Part shown: in pieces, positions 18,884-28,213 of the stretch
Numbering within the stretch: position 1 is the first letter of the stretch
Layout of the letters: every line of letters starts with the position of its first letter
Origin: Pleurocapsaceae cyanobacterium CSU_1_1
GTDB lineage: Bacteria; Cyanobacteriota; Cyanobacteriia; Cyanobacteriales; Xenococcaceae
NCBI GenBank assembly: GCA_012034765.1
Contig: JAAUOU010000007.1
Span: forward strand, 1 to 64,000
DNA: 64,000 bases
Direction of reading: 5' to 3'
Notes under the pieces: model-generated
What the model was told of the DNA's origin: nothing
Database searches by the model: none
What the model saw: only the letters and a program-made list of their open reading frames with translations
Position numbers and translations under genes: made by a program

Positions 18884-20539
18884 TTAAAGCCTAATTTTAC
18901 AGCTTAAATCTCCTGCTTTTTGGGAAAAACGGAGATTCTCTTTATAATCCACAGGACAGTCAATTACAGCAGGAACATCATCCGCTAAAGCCTTTTTTAA
19001 AGTAGGAATTAGATCGGCAGCTGATTCTACTCGATAGCCTTTTAAGCCCATGCTTTCGGCAAATTTAACAAAGTCAGGATTACCAAAACTAATCGAAGTA
19101 GAGTGACCAAACTGATTAATCTGCTTCCACTCAATTAAGCCGTAACCATTGTCATTGAAAATCAGGGTGACAAAAGGAGTTTTGACTCGTAATGCCGTCT
19201 CTAATTCCTGACAGTTCATCATAAAACCGCCATCTCCTGTAACTGCAACAACTTTGCGATCGGGATAGACTAGTTTAGCTGCCATCGCCCCTGGTATGGC
19301 AATACCCATTGCAGCAAAGCCATTAGAGATAATGCAGGTATTGGGACAATCGCAATGATAGTGACGAGCCATCCACATTTTATGCGCTCCCACATCAGAG
19401 ATCACAATGTCTTCGGAAGCCATGACCTGACGGAGATCGTAGATAATTTTTTGGGGCTTGATGGGAAAACCTTCATCATTAGCATATTGTTCATAGTCTG
19501 CTTTAATTTGACTTCGTAGCTCACTAACTCTTAGAGGAGTTGCTTTACTAGAGCGATCGCCACGTTTGATGATTTCGTTGAGGGAATCTGAAATATCACC
19601 ACAAACCTCTACTTGAGGAATGTAGCTACTATCAATTTCCGATCTGCTCTCATCAATGTGAATAATCTGTTTATTACCTTCGGGATTCCACTTTTTAGGA
19701 GAATATTCAATCAGGTCATAACCAACCGCAATCACCAGATCGGCTTCCTCAAAAGCACAGCTAATTAAATCTCGCTGCTGCAAGCCAATTGTCCATAATG
19801 ACAAAGGATGAGTGTAAGGAATTGCTCCTTTCCCCATAAAAGTATTTGCCACAGGAATACCTAGTTGAGTGGCAAATTCAGTCAAAGCTTCGCTAGCTAA
19901 ACCACGAATCACGCCGTTTCCAGCCAAAATTATCGGATTTTTTGCTTTAGAGATGGCAGCAGCAGCAGCATTAAGACTACGAGTGGAAGCGTAGGTCTTT
20001 TCTCGATTGTCTCGCAACAGGGGCTTGACGTTAAGGGGCATTGCGGCAATATTTTCTGGCAGATCGATATGAACAGCACCAGGTTTTTCAGCTTGGGCTA
20101 CTTTAAAGGCTCTACGCACAATTTCGGCAGTATTGTCGGGGCGAACAATCTGAGCATTCCATTTAGTTATGGGGGCAAACATGGCTACGAGGTCTAGATA
20201 TTGATGAGACTCAATATGCATCCGATCTGTACCTACTTGCCCTGTAATAGCTACCAGAGGCGCACCATCAAGATTAGCATCGGCAACACCTGTCATTAGA
20301 TTAGTCGCGCCTGGCCCAAGTGTGGAAAGACAAACCCCTGCCTTTCCTGTCAAACGACCATAGACATCAGCCATAAATGCTGCACCCTGTTCGTGGCGAG
20401 TAGTAATAAACTGAATTGGGGAATCTCTCAAAGCTTCCAAGACGTGTAGATTTTCCTCGCCTGGTAGACCAAAGACATATTCTACCCCTTCATTTTCTAG
20501 ACACTGTACTAAAATCTCTGCCACATTAGACTCGTTCAT
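18884..20539 (-). CDS. Acetolactate synthase-like thiamine diphosphate enzyme
   Basis: This 551-residue protein has the three-domain layout of the TPP-dependent acetohydroxyacid synthase family. The catalytic Glu is in TRHEQGAAFMADVYGR, the FAD/central domain spans about residues 190-330, and the TPP-binding motif GDGGFMMN...NDNGYG lies near residues 425-460. The family condenses pyruvate units to acetolactate, either for valine/leucine synthesis (IlvB type) or for acetoin formation (AlsS type). LIEWKQ after the TPP motif is typical of the AlsS/IlvB-like group. No small regulatory subunit (ilvN/ilvH) is adjacent, so a catabolic or auxiliary role is possible. It is a single gene. Confidence 0.88.
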   Translation of the reverse strand: MNESNVAEILVQCLENEGVEYVFGLPGEENLHVLEALRDSPIQFITTRHEQGAAFMADVYGRLTGKAGVCLSTLGPGATNLMTGVADANLDGAPLVAITGQVGTDRMHIESHQYLDLVAMFAPITKWNAQIVRPDNTAEIVRRAFKVAQAEKPGAVHIDLPENIAAMPLNVKPLLRDNREKTYASTRSLNAAAAAISKAKNPIILAGNGVIRGLASEALTEFATQLGIPVANTFMGKGAIPYTHPLSLWTIGLQQRDLISCAFEEADLVIAVGYDLIEYSPKKWNPEGNKQIIHIDESRSEIDSSYIPQVEVCGDISDSLNEIIKRGDRSSKATPLRVSELRSQIKADYEQYANDEGFPIKPQKIIYDLRQVMASEDIVISDVGAHKMWMARHYHCDCPNTCIISNGFAAMGIAIPGAMAAKLVYPDRKVVAVTGDGGFMMNCQELETALRVKTPFVTLIFNDNGYGLIEWKQINQFGHSTSISFGNPDFVKFAESMGLKGYRVESAADLIPTLKKALADDVPAVIDCPVDYKENLRFSQKAGDLSCKIRL

Positions 20540-20779
20540 TACCTTATTTACCCCATCAATCGGTTATTGATCCGCACTGGTTTATCATTATTACCAAACT
20601 ATGTATTATTTGTAACCGATAATTTGGAGATTATTGTAATGGTTCTCTGACTTGAAAACTGAGTTCAACTTTAGCCGAATTTTTGTAAAAAGATGGCAGA
20701 AACAGTTAATCCAAGTCAAAATCTTCGACTATTTTTAGCATTATATCTAGCTTCAACAGCGATCGCCCAATTTAATTTA

Positions 20780-22018
20780 TCAACTATTTATCACTGCTTT
20801 ATTGCATTTAAACTGTGGCTTAAGATTGAAAGCAAAGCCAGCAACCAGAAGAGTTAAACCTCCTGTAATCCATAGAGGAGCGGTGTAATTTAAACTAACC
20901 AACAAACCCGAAATTACTGGGCCGATCGCGTTGGACATACTTAGATAGGAAGAATTAATCCCTAATACTTCTCCTTGTTCTTGATTTTTGGTATTAAGAG
21001 ACACCACCGTATCAATTAAAGGCATAGGAAAAGAGTTGACTATGCCAAAAAACACGATAATTAGGACAAATGCACCATAGGTAGGAAAAGTCGGCATCAA
21101 TAAAAAAGCCACCCCCCGCAGTGCCATAGAAACAGCAATGATATCAATCAAATTAAATTTATTGCTCAAAGGCTCTAGAGCAAATACTTGGGAGACAAAG
21201 CCCAAAATCCCCACCAGTGCAAACATAAGCGCCAAACCCTTAGCATCTTGCTCTAACACAATCAAAAAAAAGGGCTGAAAAGCAAAGGTGAAAATGGTAA
21301 AAGTAACACCGCTAAGGAAGGTCAAAATAAACAGATTACCTAGCTTGGGTCTAGTTGCTGATTTCGCGAGCTTACCAAAAGCAAAATCATCCCAGCTTAA
21401 TTTAAACTTTCCTGGTCTAGAAGTTGTCGTTTCTGGCAAGAAAAACAGCGTTAATAAAGCAGCCAAAGCAGCGATCGCTGCACTAACCAGAAAGCTCATA
21501 CCCAAAGCAGAAACTCCAGGTAAGGTAGGTAACTGTTGAGCAAAATAACTCAACACAGGCCCAATCACAAACCCCAAACGAAAAGTTGCTCCAAAAATAC
21601 CAAAAGCCTTCGGACGCTGCTCTGGGGTGGTAATATCGCTAATTACCGCACTAGCTACCGACGTATTGCCTCCCGTCAAACCATCTAGCATTCGGGCAAA
21701 ATAAAGCAGCCAAGCCACCGCAGCAACCGCAGCTAAGAGATTTGCCACCATCGTTCCCACCAGGCTAAAGACAAGGATATACTTACGACCCAGACGATCT
21801 GACAATCGACCTAATACAGGCGTACCGAAAAACTGCGAGAGAGCAAAAGCGGTAGTAAGAAAACTTGCTTGGAGATCGCTTAAGCCAAACTGTTTGGCAT
21901 AGGGATAGAGCAGCGGGATAATGATTGTAAAGCTGATCGCATTGATGAGAGCTATTAAAGCAATTAACCAGAATCTTGGTGGCAGATCGAATTGGGCGCG
22001 CCAGTTGGGACTTTTCAT
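20780..22018 (-). CDS. Major facilitator superfamily transporter (DHA1/TetA-like)
   Basis: This 412-residue protein has about twelve hydrophobic helices. MFS motif A is in the loop between helices 2 and 3 (GRLSDRLGRK), and a motif C-like stretch follows in helix 5 (RLGFVIGPVLSYF), a pattern of drug:H+ antiporters. Related proteins export drugs, sugars or siderophores; the substrate here is unknown. The N-terminus (MKSPNWRAQFDLPPRFW) is short and cytoplasmic. It is a single gene, 240 bases upstream of the acetolactate synthase-like gene on the same strand. Confidence 0.88.
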   Translation of the reverse strand: MKSPNWRAQFDLPPRFWLIALIALINAISFTIIIPLLYPYAKQFGLSDLQASFLTTAFALSQFFGTPVLGRLSDRLGRKYILVFSLVGTMVANLLAAVAAVAWLLYFARMLDGLTGGNTSVASAVISDITTPEQRPKAFGIFGATFRLGFVIGPVLSYFAQQLPTLPGVSALGMSFLVSAAIAALAALLTLFFLPETTTSRPGKFKLSWDDFAFGKLAKSATRPKLGNLFILTFLSGVTFTIFTFAFQPFFLIVLEQDAKGLALMFALVGILGFVSQVFALEPLSNKFNLIDIIAVSMALRGVAFLLMPTFPTYGAFVLIIVFFGIVNSFPMPLIDTVVSLNTKNQEQGEVLGINSSYLSMSNAIGPVISGLLVSLNYTAPLWITGGLTLLVAGFAFNLKPQFKCNKAVINS

Positions 22019-22067
22019 TAGTGGGATTCATAAACTGAGTCTAGAATATAGCGCTAAACTGCACTAT

Positions 22068-22102
22068 TTAGCTCTTAGCTGTTAGCTCTTAGCTGTTAGC
22101 TC
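22068..22102. repeat. Five tandem heptamers TTAGCTC/TTAGCTG
   Basis: The units alternate TTAGCTC, TTAGCTG, TTAGCTC, TTAGCTG, TTAGCTC without spacing, just upstream of the MFS gene start. Related heptamers occur at 49434 and 56332. Confidence 0.85.
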
Positions 22103-22221
22103 AAAAATCAATATATTTGCCAAGATTCAAACTCTGGATAGATGTTTGGCAATTATTAATTTTCTTATACTTGCAAATACTCCCCAAAAATCCGCTTATC
22201 TTGGGATATTTTAAGATTAAT

Positions 22222-22825
22222 ATGGCTAACTTAATAGAATTTCAATTATTTGCTCCATATAATAAAGAAGCTGCTGTAATCGGTTGTTTTTCAGATTGGC
22301 AAGCGATCGCCATGGAAAAAGGAGATGATGGTTATTTTAGAACTAAAGTTGAATTAAAAGATGGCGAATATGAATATAAATTTAAAGTTAGATCTTTAAG
22401 TTGGTTTTTGGAATCAGACGAATGGGTAGATATAGTCGATCCCTATGCAGCGAACATTGTTCCAGAAACTCAAAATGGCAGCATAACGATAGCTTTTATG
22501 ATAACGTGGTGGCTTATATTTGCGGCGATCGCTACGATCCAGAAGAATTTAAAAACATGTTGGACTCTAAACGCACTGGCTTTATGGGTGCAACCAATGT
22601 GGTTAACTATTTGAGTAATCACGACCATCAGCGCGTGATGGTGGAGTTGGGAAATCGCGGGATTGTTGGAGAAGCAGCTTTTAAACGAGTAAAGCTAGGA
22701 GCAATTTTCCTGCTGATGGTACTTGGCATGAATGGACTGGTAACTACGATCTTGAAGCGATCGATCGCCAAATTGCGATCAATCTGCCTGAATATGAAGC
22801 GCAGGTATTTGTTTATCAATCTTAG
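22222..22825 (+). pseudogene. GH13 alpha-amylase-like gene, fragmented remnant
   Basis: Three pieces of one gene follow each other in different frames. From the ATG at 22222 the first reads an E-set/CBM48-like domain (FQLFAPYNKEAAVIGCFSDW, GEYEYKFKVR, VDIVDPYAAN). The second, from about 22483, reads SFYDNVVAYICGDRYDPEEF, then a GH13 segment with VVNYLSNHDHQRV and FKRVKLGAIFLLM. The third reads ADGTWHEWTGNYDLEAID and INLPEYEAQVFVYQS, then a stop at 22825. Only about 200 codons remain of a protein that should exceed 450. Most of the catalytic barrel, with the nucleophile and acid/base segments, is deleted. This is real decay with several lesions. Confidence 0.85.
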
Positions 22826-22908
22826 TAAATTACTCGTAGTCAGGAGAGATAATTGCTTATTGCTCATTGTTTTAACTGCCAACACCAAAGCAAATAATGG
22901 TGCTATAT

Positions 22909-22943
22909 ACTATAATTGAATTATAGTAATTTTTACTATAATT
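22909..22943 (+). promoter_or_regulatory. Palindromic element upstream of nadA
   Basis: ACTATAATT-G-AATTATAGT (22909-22927) is a perfect inverted repeat of 9-bp arms, and a third copy of ACTATAATT begins at 22935. The array ends 45 bases before the nadA ATG, a position fitting a repressor operator. TATAAT inside the arms could also serve as a -10 box. No T run makes it a terminator. The regulator is unknown. Confidence 0.5.
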
Positions 22944-22987
22944 ATTGATTAAATTAAATTTTAAAATTTATATAGGATCTAAAAATC

Positions 22988-23950
22988 ATGTTTACCGCAG
23001 CTAAACCAAAGCTTAATCCCTACGAAATTCCTAGCGATTTGTTCGGTGCAATTAAAGAACTAAAAAAAGAGCTTAATGCCGTAATTTTGGCTCACTATTA
23101 TCAAGAAGCTGATATTCAGGATATTGCCGATTATTTAGGTGACTCTTTAGGCTTATCACAGCAGGCTGCTAATACTGATGCGGAAGTGATTGTTTTTGCT
23201 GGAGTACATTTTATGGCAGAGACGGCGAAGATTTTGAACCCCGACAAACTTGTGTTGCTGCCAGATTTAGAGGCGGGTTGCTCCCTGGCGGATAGCTGTT
23301 CAGCTGATGATTTTAGAGCTTTCAAAGCCCAACACCCCGACCATATTGTTATCTCCTATATCAACTGTACTGCGGAAATCAAGGCTCTGAGTGACATTAT
23401 TTGTACTAGCTCAAATGCCGTTAAGCTCGTCCAGCAGATTCCTCAAGACCAACCAATTATCTTCGCTCCAGATCGTAATTTGGGTCGTTATGTGAGCGAG
23501 CAGACAGGCAGAGATTTGGTATTGTGGGACGGTAGCTGCATCGTTCACGAAACCTTCTCCGAAAAAAGAATTATTGAATTAAAAGTCGAACATCCATCCG
23601 CCGAAATTATTGCTCACCCTGAATGCGAACCCCCCTTATTACGCCACGCAGATTTTATCGGTTCAACTACCGCCTTATTAAACTACGCTCAACAAAGTTC
23701 CAGTGACAAATTTATCGTGGCTACTGAACCAGGTATTATTCATCAAATGGAAAAAGCTGCTCCTGAGCGACAATTTATTCCAGCACCAGGAATGAATAAC
23801 TGCGCCTGTAACGAATGCCCTTATATGCGATTGAACACCCTAGAAAAGCTTTATCTGGCGATGAAAAATAAAACTCCAGAGATCACTTTACCTGAAGAGA
23901 TTCGTGTTCGTGCATTAAAACCAATTCAAAGAATGTTAGAAATGTCTTGA
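22988..23950 (+). CDS. nadA: Quinolinate synthase A
   Basis: NadA condenses iminoaspartate with dihydroxyacetone phosphate to quinolinate, the de novo step to NAD. The 320 residues match throughout ([56 protein letters not shown]). The three cysteines that hold the 4Fe-4S cluster are expected in [11 protein letters not shown]..-region/INCTAE and CNECPYM, all of which retain their Cys. The ATG follows a palindromic element. A HAD hydrolase gene starts about 50 bases downstream on the same strand. No nadB or nadC is in the window. Confidence 0.97.
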   Translation: MFTAAKPKLNPYEIPSDLFGAIKELKKELNAVILAHYYQEADIQDIADYLGDSLGLSQQAANTDAEVIVFAGVHFMAETAKILNPDKLVLLPDLEAGCSLADSCSADDFRAFKAQHPDHIVISYINCTAEIKALSDIICTSSNAVKLVQQIPQDQPIIFAPDRNLGRYVSEQTGRDLVLWDGSCIVHETFSEKRIIELKVEHPSAEIIAHPECEPPLLRHADFIGSTTALLNYAQQSSSDKFIVATEPGIIHQMEKAAPERQFIPAPGMNNCACNECPYMRLNTLEKLYLAMKNKTPEITLPEEIRVRALKPIQRMLEMS

Positions 23951-23999
23951 CATGATTTTGTTAAAATCTCTTCGTGAACAAAGTCCATGATTTTTGAGA

Positions 24000-24788
24000 A
24001 TGGCTGTAATTATGTCTCGACTTCCAAATATTTTGGCGTTAGATTTCGATGGTGTGGTTTGTGATGGTTTGCTAGAGTATTTTGCCACTACTAAACAAGC
24101 TTATCAGCAAATATGGTCGGCAAAAGTTGACGACAGTTTTGCCCCCAGCTTTTATCATTTGCGTCCCGTGATCGAGACAGGATGGGAGATGCCGATTTTG
24201 CTTAGAGCATTGGTATCAGGAATATCTGAAGCAGAAATTTTAACCAATTTTCAGGCGATCGCTATTCAGATTATCGAGGCGGAAGGACTATCAAAACAAG
24301 TGGTAGTACAGAAACTAGATGGGGTTAGAGATGACTGGATTAAGCATGATTTTGCTGATTGGTTGAGTCTACATCGATTTTATCCTGGGATGATCGAGCA
24401 ATTAGGTCAGATTATTAATTCAGTAGTCAAACTCTATATTGTCACCACCAAAGAAGGGCGTTTTGTTAAGCAGCTACTCCAGCAGCAGGGTATAGATTTA
24501 CCCGCAGCACAAATCATTGGGAAGGAAAGTAAACGACCCAAGTATGAAACCCTGAGAATTATACGGGATAGACATCAACAGCCAGGAGAAAATATTCAGA
24601 TTACCTTTGTCGAAGATCGTCTTCCCGCTTTACAGCAGGTGGCACAACAAGACGATCTCAAGTTTGTCAAGTTGTTTTTAGCAGACTGGGGCTATAACTT
24701 AGAAGGCGATCGCGCGATCGCAGCTCAAGCTCGACGGATTAAACTGTTATCTTTAGAGCGTTTTTGCCAGGGTTTAGCTAGTTGGTAG
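24000..24788 (+). CDS. HAD-superfamily hydrolase
   Basis: This protein of about 262 residues shows the four HAD motifs: DFDGVVCDG (nucleophile Asp, motif I), LYIVTTKEG (motif II Thr), Lys in GKESKRPKYE (motif III) and FVEDRLPAL (motif IV). Members are phosphatases or phosphoglycolate-phosphatase-like enzymes acting on small metabolites in the cytoplasm. The substrate cannot be told. I chose the ATG at 24000 (MAVIMSRLPN). ATG 24012 is also good, and a TTG at 23994 is less likely. It follows nadA on the same strand and may be co-transcribed. Confidence 0.85.
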   Translation: MAVIMSRLPNILALDFDGVVCDGLLEYFATTKQAYQQIWSAKVDDSFAPSFYHLRPVIETGWEMPILLRALVSGISEAEILTNFQAIAIQIIEAEGLSKQVVVQKLDGVRDDWIKHDFADWLSLHRFYPGMIEQLGQIINSVVKLYIVTTKEGRFVKQLLQQQGIDLPAAQIIGKESKRPKYETLRIIRDRHQQPGENIQITFVEDRLPALQQVAQQDDLKFVKLFLADWGYNLEGDRAIAAQARRIKLLSLERFCQGLASW

Positions 24789-25090
24789 TAATATTTAAGC
24801 TCATCTGGCTATTGTCTCTAAAATGCAGTTCAGAACTTTTTAAAAAGATTAGTTTCTTTTGTTGTTAACTACCTATGTTGAGCAGTATGTTGCTAATATG
24901 GGCTGGTCTCAATTTGGCAGTTTGATGGGTCGAGAATTTCAAGAGTCTCTTTATAAATTAGAAACATAAAAAACTAGTTGCTGATTGAAGTTTCCTAGCG
25001 ATCGCAATTAGAGAACTTCTTGCTGGAACTCACGTTGCCTGAATAGACTTCTAGCTGATAGATAATAGCTATCAGCTAAAAATTAGTTAA
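24789..25090. other. Spacer with hairpin and possible gene fragment
   Basis: The spacer lies between the convergent HAD and unknown-protein genes. TAGCTGATAG (25052-25061) and CTATCAGCTA (25069-25078) form a 10-bp stem with a 7-base loop and no T run. Around 24855-24969 one frame reads TYVEQYVANMGWSQFGSLMG then ends normally, with no start codon. It may be the tail of a lost gene. Confidence 0.5.
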
Positions 25091-26083
25091 TCAAATGAGT
25101 TTTGAATATTTAATTTGATAGGGAATTTCCTCCACTGGTAAGCACTCGCTATCAAGATTGTCATAGGTAAGCTGAAGTCTTTTTTCTCCTGCGTATTTAA
25201 CCAACTTTCCGCTATATAGCTCGGCTTTGCTCCCCAGACTTTGAATACGCACCTTGCCATTAAATACAGTTGCTCTGGCTAAATAAATAACTAAATCATC
25301 TCTGGAGGGACGATTAACCGTAGTACTGGCAGTCAAATGGGCTAGTCCTCGTTCGTCTATCTCTTGAGTCATAGCCATTGCCGTATTGCGAATACCTTTA
25401 ATAGCCACGATTGCCGCAGCGACTGCCATAGTAATATCTGTACCGTTATCGGTAACAATTTTTCGCGTCGAAAGATATTGAAAGTTTTTCTCCCCCAAAT
25501 CATCACGAATGCGTCGATGGATCATATTATGAGGGCGATAATCAGAGAGAGCGCCCACGATCGCGCCACAGGCATGACGAGGTTCACGCCAAGGAGATTC
25601 ACGAGTTTTGCCATAAATGCGCTGATCTCCCTCTTCTAAACGTCCTACATGAGTCTTTAAATCTGTTGCCACTAAAACCATGGATTGAGAATTGCCTTGA
25701 TACAGTCGGCGACGTAGAGGTTCATCCATTTGATGGGCTACAGTAACATGAGCTAAAGTTGCCCCGTTATCAGTCCCGCCTCCTGCGGGGAAAAAGGCCT
25801 CTAGCTTGAGTTCGCCAATTTCTGATAGGGTAGCAAAGCGCGATGCCACTACATCTCGATAACGCTTGGTAACTTCACCCTGGTGAATGCGATCGCCACA
25901 GTTGGTATAGGCTAAAGTGGTAACTACGCTGGGCAAGCTCAAGTCTGCGCCACAGATCCGCATATCAGTATCACTAGAGGCAGCAAACTGTAGTTCGTCT
26001 CTAAGCAACTGTAAGCCGTTGACTAAAGCATAGCGATCGCTGACAATTTCGTTCAGATAATTATGATAGGCATTTCTTTCCAT
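25091..26083 (-). CDS. Unrecognised conserved-looking protein in the rim cluster
   Basis: I do not recognise this 330-residue protein. It is soluble, without signal peptide or membrane helices, and looks like an enzyme. There are Gly-rich and charged blocks (FFPAGGGTDNGATLAHVTV, ICGADLSLPSVVTTLAY), conserved-looking His/Arg runs (EPRHACGAIVGALSDYRPHN), and TDNGTDITMAVAAAIVAI. Several Asp, His and Cys residues could bind metal, but this is only inference. It is the last gene of a minus-strand run after the RimB-like protease, RimK-like ligase and aspartoacylase-like genes, separated from the last by 182 bases that contain TGAGCAG repeats. It may therefore be a separate unit. Codon use and length suggest a genuine gene. 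Confidence 0.75.
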   Translation of the reverse strand: MERNAYHNYLNEIVSDRYALVNGLQLLRDELQFAASSDTDMRICGADLSLPSVVTTLAYTNCGDRIHQGEVTKRYRDVVASRFATLSEIGELKLEAFFPAGGGTDNGATLAHVTVAHQMDEPLRRRLYQGNSQSMVLVATDLKTHVGRLEEGDQRIYGKTRESPWREPRHACGAIVGALSDYRPHNMIHRRIRDDLGEKNFQYLSTRKIVTDNGTDITMAVAAAIVAIKGIRNTAMAMTQEIDERGLAHLTASTTVNRPSRDDLVIYLARATVFNGKVRIQSLGSKAELYSGKLVKYAGEKRLQLTYDNLDSECLPVEEIPYQIKYSKLI

Positions 26084-26265
26084 CCCAAAACTGGCGGGAA
26101 GTTGCCAAAACTGATCGATTCTTTTTGGGCAGACTCAGCATCAAAAGTAAGAGACATATAGCAGTGAGCAGTGAGCAATTATTAGAATAGACGATCTGGC
26201 TTTTAAGGTCACTAACTTTAGATGATTTTTCGCGATTAAGAAATTAATCATCTTTCATCAATCTG

Positions 26266-27216
26266 TTAAATAATTGCTAGGTGAACAATGCCATCGCCTT
26301 GATTAACTAGTGGGTTCTGAATATGACTAATCACGATACCTTCGATGGTGGCGCGGATGGGAACTCTTCTTTCACCAAAGGCATTAGTGATGTAGCCTAA
26401 CTCTTGCTTTTTAGTGACTCGATCTCCCAAATTGACCAAAAGATGAAAAAGGCCACCACAGGACGCTCTAATCCATTTGCTTTTTTTTGCCTGAAGAGAC
26501 GCGCCGATAGAGGGAACAAGTTCGTCTTCATACATTTCTAAATGCTTCAATACGCCAAAAATACCTGAAATACCAACTTTGATCGCTAGAGAATTAAGAC
26601 GCAAGGCTTCTCCCGCTTCATAAAGCAGTACAGGAATGCCCTTTTTAGTCGCTGCGTGACGTAAAGATCCGTCTCTGGTACTGGAATGCATCATTAATGG
26701 TGCGCCAAAGGCTTGAGCGCAATGATAAGTAGTTTTGTCTTCTAAGTTGGCTCGAATTTGAGGTAAATTAATGCGATGTACCGCAGCAGTATGAAGATCG
26801 ATGCCATAATCGCTTTTTTCAACAATTTCTCGCATAAATAAATTAGCCAGTCGAGAAGCAAGAGAACCATTTTCTGAACCTGGAAAGGAGCGATTTAAAT
26901 CTCGGCGATCGGGTAAATAGCGCGATTGTTCGATAAAGCCAAAGACATTGACAATAGAAACAGCAATAATTGTTCCCCTTAGCTTTCGGGGATCGATCCT
27001 ACCCAACACTTTAGCAATAATTTCCACTCCGTTTAGTTCATCACCATGAATCGCCCCACTAAGCCAGAGTGTCTGTCCTGGCTCAATTCCATTAACTACA
27101 GTAACAGGCAGAGAAACTAAGGTTTTAGTAGCTAAACGGCTTACAGGTAGCTCAAAACGGCGTAATTGTCCTGGTGCTATGGTTTCTTTGGCGATTTCAA
27201 TAATATTATCTGACAC
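26266..27216 (-). CDS. Succinylglutamate desuccinylase/aspartoacylase-family protein
   Basis: This 316-residue zinc-dependent hydrolase of the M14-like AstE/aspartoacylase group has the metal motif SGAIHGDELNGVE near residues 50-62 (His and Glu ligands), DLNRSFPGS, and the third His in YGIDLHTAA. A C-terminal beta-rich domain of about 80 residues (LGDRVTKKQELGYI, RATIEGIVI) resembles the barrel-like tail of many members. Known relatives remove acyl groups from amino acids such as N-succinylglutamate. Beside a RimK-type ligase, a role in removing or trimming added glutamate or a related amide is plausible but unproved. It starts 27 bases after the rimK-like stop, so it is in that operon. Confidence 0.9.
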   Translation of the reverse strand: MSDNIIEIAKETIAPGQLRRFELPVSRLATKTLVSLPVTVVNGIEPGQTLWLSGAIHGDELNGVEIIAKVLGRIDPRKLRGTIIAVSIVNVFGFIEQSRYLPDRRDLNRSFPGSENGSLASRLANLFMREIVEKSDYGIDLHTAAVHRINLPQIRANLEDKTTYHCAQAFGAPLMMHSSTRDGSLRHAATKKGIPVLLYEAGEALRLNSLAIKVGISGIFGVLKHLEMYEDELVPSIGASLQAKKSKWIRASCGGLFHLLVNLGDRVTKKQELGYITNAFGERRVPIRATIEGIVISHIQNPLVNQGDGIVHLAII

Positions 27217-27243
27217 AAAATTTACAGTTGAGATCTAAAACTC

Positions 27244-28173
27244 CTAGTATCTAATGCGATCGCGAAATGTGCCAGAAGAATGATCTGGTTCTTCCGTTTG
27301 TTCGGCATTTTTGCTGATAAATTCAATAATTTTACCTGCCACATCAATTCCTGTCGCGCTTTCAATTCCTTCTAACCCAGGGGAAGAATTTACCTCCATG
27401 ACTACAGGGCCATGATTAGAACGCAATAAGTCCACTCCAGCAATTTTTAAGCCCATTGCTTTAGCAGCCCTAATTGCTGTATCTATTTCTTCAGCAGACA
27501 AGATAGCTTCTTCAGCATTTCCCCCACGATGAAGATTAGAACGAAATTCTCCTTCTGCACCCTGCCGTTTCATCCCAGCGATCACCTGACCTCCCACTAC
27601 AAAACAGCGTAAATCTGCTCCTCCAGCTTCTTTAATAAACTCTTGAACTAAAATATTGGCATCCAAACCGCGAAAGGCTTCAATTACTGATTTCGCTGCC
27701 TGATAAGTTTCTGCTAGCACTACGCCAATACCTTGAGTTCCTTCTAAAAGTTTAATCACCAACGGCGCACCACCAACGGTTTCAATTAACCCATCAATAT
27801 CTTGAGTAGCATGAGCAAATCCTGTAATCGGCAAACCAACCCCTTCTCTCGCCAAAATCTGCATCGAGCGTAGTTTGTCTCTACTACGAGAAATTGCCTG
27901 GGATTGATTAGGACTAAAGACATCCATTACTTCAAACTGCCTGACTACCGCAGTGCCATAAAAAGTTTTCGATGCGCCAATGCGGGGAATAATAGCATCA
28001 AAATTTTCTAGTGGCTGACCTTTATAGACAATAGTGGGCTTTTTAGAAGTAATATTCATATAGCAGCGCAGGTAATCAACCACCCTCATATCATGCCCCT
28101 GTTCTTGCCCTGCTTCTTTTAAGCGCTTAGTAGAGTAAAGATGAGGGTTCTGCGAAAGAATTGCTATTTTCAT
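27244..28173 (-). CDS. rimK: RimK-family ATP-grasp glutamate ligase
   Basis: This 309-residue ATP-grasp enzyme matches RimK from [18 protein letters not shown] onward ([70 protein letters not shown]). RimK of Escherichia coli adds glutamates to the C-terminus of ribosomal protein S6; relatives make poly-glutamate tails or glutamate amides on small molecules. The Mg/ATP-binding residues in the final MEVNSSPG motif are intact. The gene lies between the RimB-like protease and aspartoacylase-like genes with gaps of 40 and 27 bases, a clear operon. The tail after residue 290 is hydrophilic. Confidence 0.93.
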   Translation of the reverse strand: MKIAILSQNPHLYSTKRLKEAGQEQGHDMRVVDYLRCYMNITSKKPTIVYKGQPLENFDAIIPRIGASKTFYGTAVVRQFEVMDVFSPNQSQAISRSRDKLRSMQILAREGVGLPITGFAHATQDIDGLIETVGGAPLVIKLLEGTQGIGVVLAETYQAAKSVIEAFRGLDANILVQEFIKEAGGADLRCFVVGGQVIAGMKRQGAEGEFRSNLHRGGNAEEAILSAEEIDTAIRAAKAMGLKIAGVDLLRSNHGPVVMEVNSSPGLEGIESATGIDVAGKIIEFISKNAEQTEEPDHSSGTFRDRIRY

Positions 28174-28213
28174 GTTGCGAATTTCTTAAATTTGATCGGG
28201 GCTATTTATATTT

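Noticed and set aside
22117-22221. Upstream ATG for the amylase remnant (MPRFKLWIDV...)
   Set aside because: The added 35 residues do not fit the CBM48 start; the ATG at 22222 does.
25052-25078. Terminator after the unknown rim-cluster gene
   Set aside because: The stem is good, but no T run follows on either strand.
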